Made by a program: the position numbers and the translations under genes
The notes under the pieces: model-generated
Seen by the model: the letters and a program-made list of their open reading frames with translations, nothing else
Databases searched by the model: none
What the model was told of the DNA's origin: nothing
Shown here: piece by piece, positions 62,602 to 64,000 of the stretch
Numbering within the stretch: position 1 is the stretch's first letter
Layout of the letters: every line of letters starts with the position of its first letter
Source of the DNA: Balneolaceae bacterium
GTDB taxonomy: Bacteria; Bacteroidota; Rhodothermia; Balneolales; Balneolaceae
Length of the DNA: 64,000 nt
Reading direction: 5' to 3'
Assembly: GCA_017795005.1 (NCBI GenBank)
Contig: CP051242.1
Span: forward strand, 1,760,976-1,824,975

Positions 62602-64000
62602 TTAGCTCGAAACAGAAACCTGTTCTGTTTTGCCGTTCTTTCCGGTAACGGCTGACTTATGGGCATCGCTTACTTTAAAGAATTCAGCCGGATTGTTTAC
62701 CGCATCTTTCTCCAGAATAATATCCAACAGCGATTCCATGCGCTCCAGGTATTCCACTTCCAGATTGCCGATTACATCTTCTTCAATATCAGCGACGTCT
62801 TTTTCGTTCTTTTTTGGGAGCAGTACTTTTTTAATACCGGCGCGTTTTGCAGCCAGCACTTTTTCTTTAATTCCACCTACCGGAAGCACCATACCACGTA
62901 GGGTAATTTCTCCGGTTAATGCCACGGTTCCTTTCACTTTTCGTTGGGTGAAGATGGATGCTATGGCACTCATTAAAGAAACTCCGGCGGAAGGTCCGTC
63001 TTTTGGAACAGCACCGGCAGGTACGTGAATGTGTAAATCCCAGTATTTGAAAGCTTCTTCCGGGATTCCGATTTCTTCAGCATGGGCTTTTAGATAAGAG
63101 ATCGCCAGCATCGCCGATTCTTTCATCACATCGCCCAACTGTCCGGTAATATTCAGTTTTCCGGAACCTTTGGAAACACTTGCCTCAATAAAGAGGATGT
63201 CCCCACCAAAAGGAGTCCATGCCAAACCGGTTGCCACTCCCGGAACCGTAGTTCTTTCGGCTACATCACTGAAGAACTTTTGCTTTCCAAGGAAATCTTC
63301 AACATCGGATTTAGTCACTTTAAATTCTTCCAGTTCGCCGGATGCCACTTTAGCAGCTACACCGCGACATACCGCTCCAACCTGACGATCCAGATTTCGA
63401 ACTCCGGATTCACGTGTATATTCATCGATGATACGTTTAATAGCAGTATCATCGATCACAATCTGATCCTCTTTCAGACCATTTTCTTTGATCTGTTTTG
63501 GAATCAGATATTTCTTGGCAATCTCTGTCTTTTCCTCAAGAGTATATCCACTGATATTAATAATCTCCATTCGGTCTCTAAGCGGAGCAGGAATAGTTTC
63601 CAGAGAGTTTGCTGTAGCTATGAAAAGGACTTTAGATAAATCGTATTCAAGCTCCAGATAATTATCACTGAAAGTATCGTTTTGCTCTGGATCAAGAACC
63701 TCAAGCAGGGCAGAAGTAGGATCACCACGATAGTCGGCACCTACTTTATCGATTTCGTCCAGCATAATCACCGGATTTCCTTTACCAGCTTTTTTCATAG
63801 AGCGAATGATTCTACCGGGAAGTGCTCCGATATATGTTCTACGGTGACCGCGAATCTCAGCTTCGTCTCTGATTCCACCTAAGCTGAATCGTTCAAATTC
63901 ACGATTTAACGCTCTTGCAATAGATTTTCCAAGCGAAGTCTTACCTACTCCCGGAGGTCCGTAGAAACAAAGAATAGGCGCTTTCATATCCTTTTTAAGC
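62602..64000 (-). CDS. lon: ATP-dependent protease Lon, N-terminus beyond window edge
   Basis: The visible 466 residues cover the AAA+ and protease domains of Lon, which degrades misfolded and regulatory proteins. Walker A is GPPGVGKTSLG, Walker B VIMLDEIDKVG, and sensor and arginine-finger segments follow (FIATANSLETIPAPLRDRMEII). The catalytic serine is in PKDGPSAGVSLM, and the lysine in GGIKEKVLAAKRAGIKKV. The reading frame continues through 64000 (residues LKKD before MKAP), so an ATG at 63987 is internal and not the start. The N-terminal substrate-binding domain is outside the window. Confidence 0.96.
   Translation of the reverse strand, partial: LKKDMKAPILCFYGPPGVGKTSLGKSIARALNREFERFSLGGIRDEAEIRGHRRTYIGALPGRIIRSMKKAGKGNPVIMLDEIDKVGADYRGDPTSALLEVLDPEQNDTFSDNYLELEYDLSKVLFIATANSLETIPAPLRDRMEIINISGYTLEEKTEIAKKYLIPKQIKENGLKEDQIVIDDTAIKRIIDEYTRESGVRNLDRQVGAVCRGVAAKVASGELEEFKVTKSDVEDFLGKQKFFSDVAERTTVPGVATGLAWTPFGGDILFIEASVSKGSGKLNITGQLGDVMKESAMLAISYLKAHAEEIGIPEEAFKYWDLHIHVPAGAVPKDGPSAGVSLMSAIASIFTQRKVKGTVALTGEITLRGMVLPVGGIKEKVLAAKRAGIKKVLLPKKNEKDVADIEEDVIGNLEVEYLERMESLLDIILEKDAVNNPAEFFKVSDAHKSAVTGKNGKTEQVSVSS

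Noticed and set aside
62630-63028. 132-residue plus-strand open frame within lon
   Set aside because: It is antisense to the conserved Lon protease domain.

Overview
The window looks like chromosomal DNA from a member of the Balneolaceae or a close relative in the Bacteroidota/Rhodothermota/Balneolota group. The basis is AT-rich DNA and secreted proteins ending in type IX secretion (T9SS) sorting domains with the NYPNPFNPTTTIN signature. Other pointers are a PorV/PorQ-family protein, a Rho factor with a long low-complexity insert, bacillithiol synthesis (BshB1), DUF3667 and DUF6588-type proteins, and a long-form aromatic amino acid hydroxylase. I see no rRNA, tRNA, CRISPR array, prophage or recognisable insertion sequence.

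Layout. 1-1242 (-) is the N-terminal part of a secreted clan GH-A glycoside hydrolase that runs off the left edge. 1369-5613 (+) holds a CrtI-like oxidoreductase, two consecutive rhomboid proteases and ispG. 5614-25750 (+) is a roughly 20-kb starch/maltodextrin locus: a promoter with LacI-type operators, a TonB-dependent receptor, a 1210-residue secreted protein, a PorV/PorQ-family protein, a starch-binding T9SS cargo protein, a LacI regulator, three GH13 enzymes (one T9SS cargo, two lipoproteins) and an MFS maltose-type transporter, closed by a strong terminator. 25797-30200 (+) holds a cysteine-less thioredoxin-fold protein, pabC-like, folC and rho. 30256-35130 has two small exported proteins, an MBL-fold hydrolase, a second CrtI-like oxidoreductase and alr. 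35117-38349 (-) has an FKBP lipoprotein and the rpiB-glyA-tatC cluster. 38450-41763 has an inositol-monophosphatase family protein, a DUF1330-like protein and the agmatine-to-putrescine pair aguB-aguA. 41787-47099 has an SDR, an aromatic amino acid hydroxylase, a TolB-like propeller protein and bshB1. 47242-54425 (+) is a dispersed MacAB-TolC-type efflux system (two permeases, TolC, adaptor, ATPase) interrupted by three small YqjD/YqjE-like membrane proteins. 54475-64000 is mostly minus strand: a DUF6588-like outer membrane protein, rsgA, a broken NTF2-like gene beside a heptamer repeat, a GIY-YIG gene bracketed by two palindromic repeats, a second IMPase-family protein, DUF3667, a CHK/APH-like kinase, a Gcr/SpecificRecomb-like membrane protein and the C-terminal part of Lon.

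How the genes work together. In the starch locus, surface proteins would bind and cut alpha-glucan, the TonB receptor would import oligosaccharides, the lipoprotein GH13 enzymes would trim them, and the MFS carrier would take up the maltose-sized products. A LacI-family regulator encoded in the middle probably acts on the operator lying between the -35-like and -10-like elements at 5863-5891. No SusD homologue is present.

The most unusual structure is at 57211-57749. Two 86-bp repeats, each made of two hairpins with compensatory base changes between the copies, flank a lone GIY-YIG nuclease gene. It looks like a REP/RAYT-style unit with a different nuclease. Next to it lie a gene broken by one in-frame stop and a perfect 6-copy heptamer repeat. 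A second degenerate heptamer repeat is embedded in frame in aguA.
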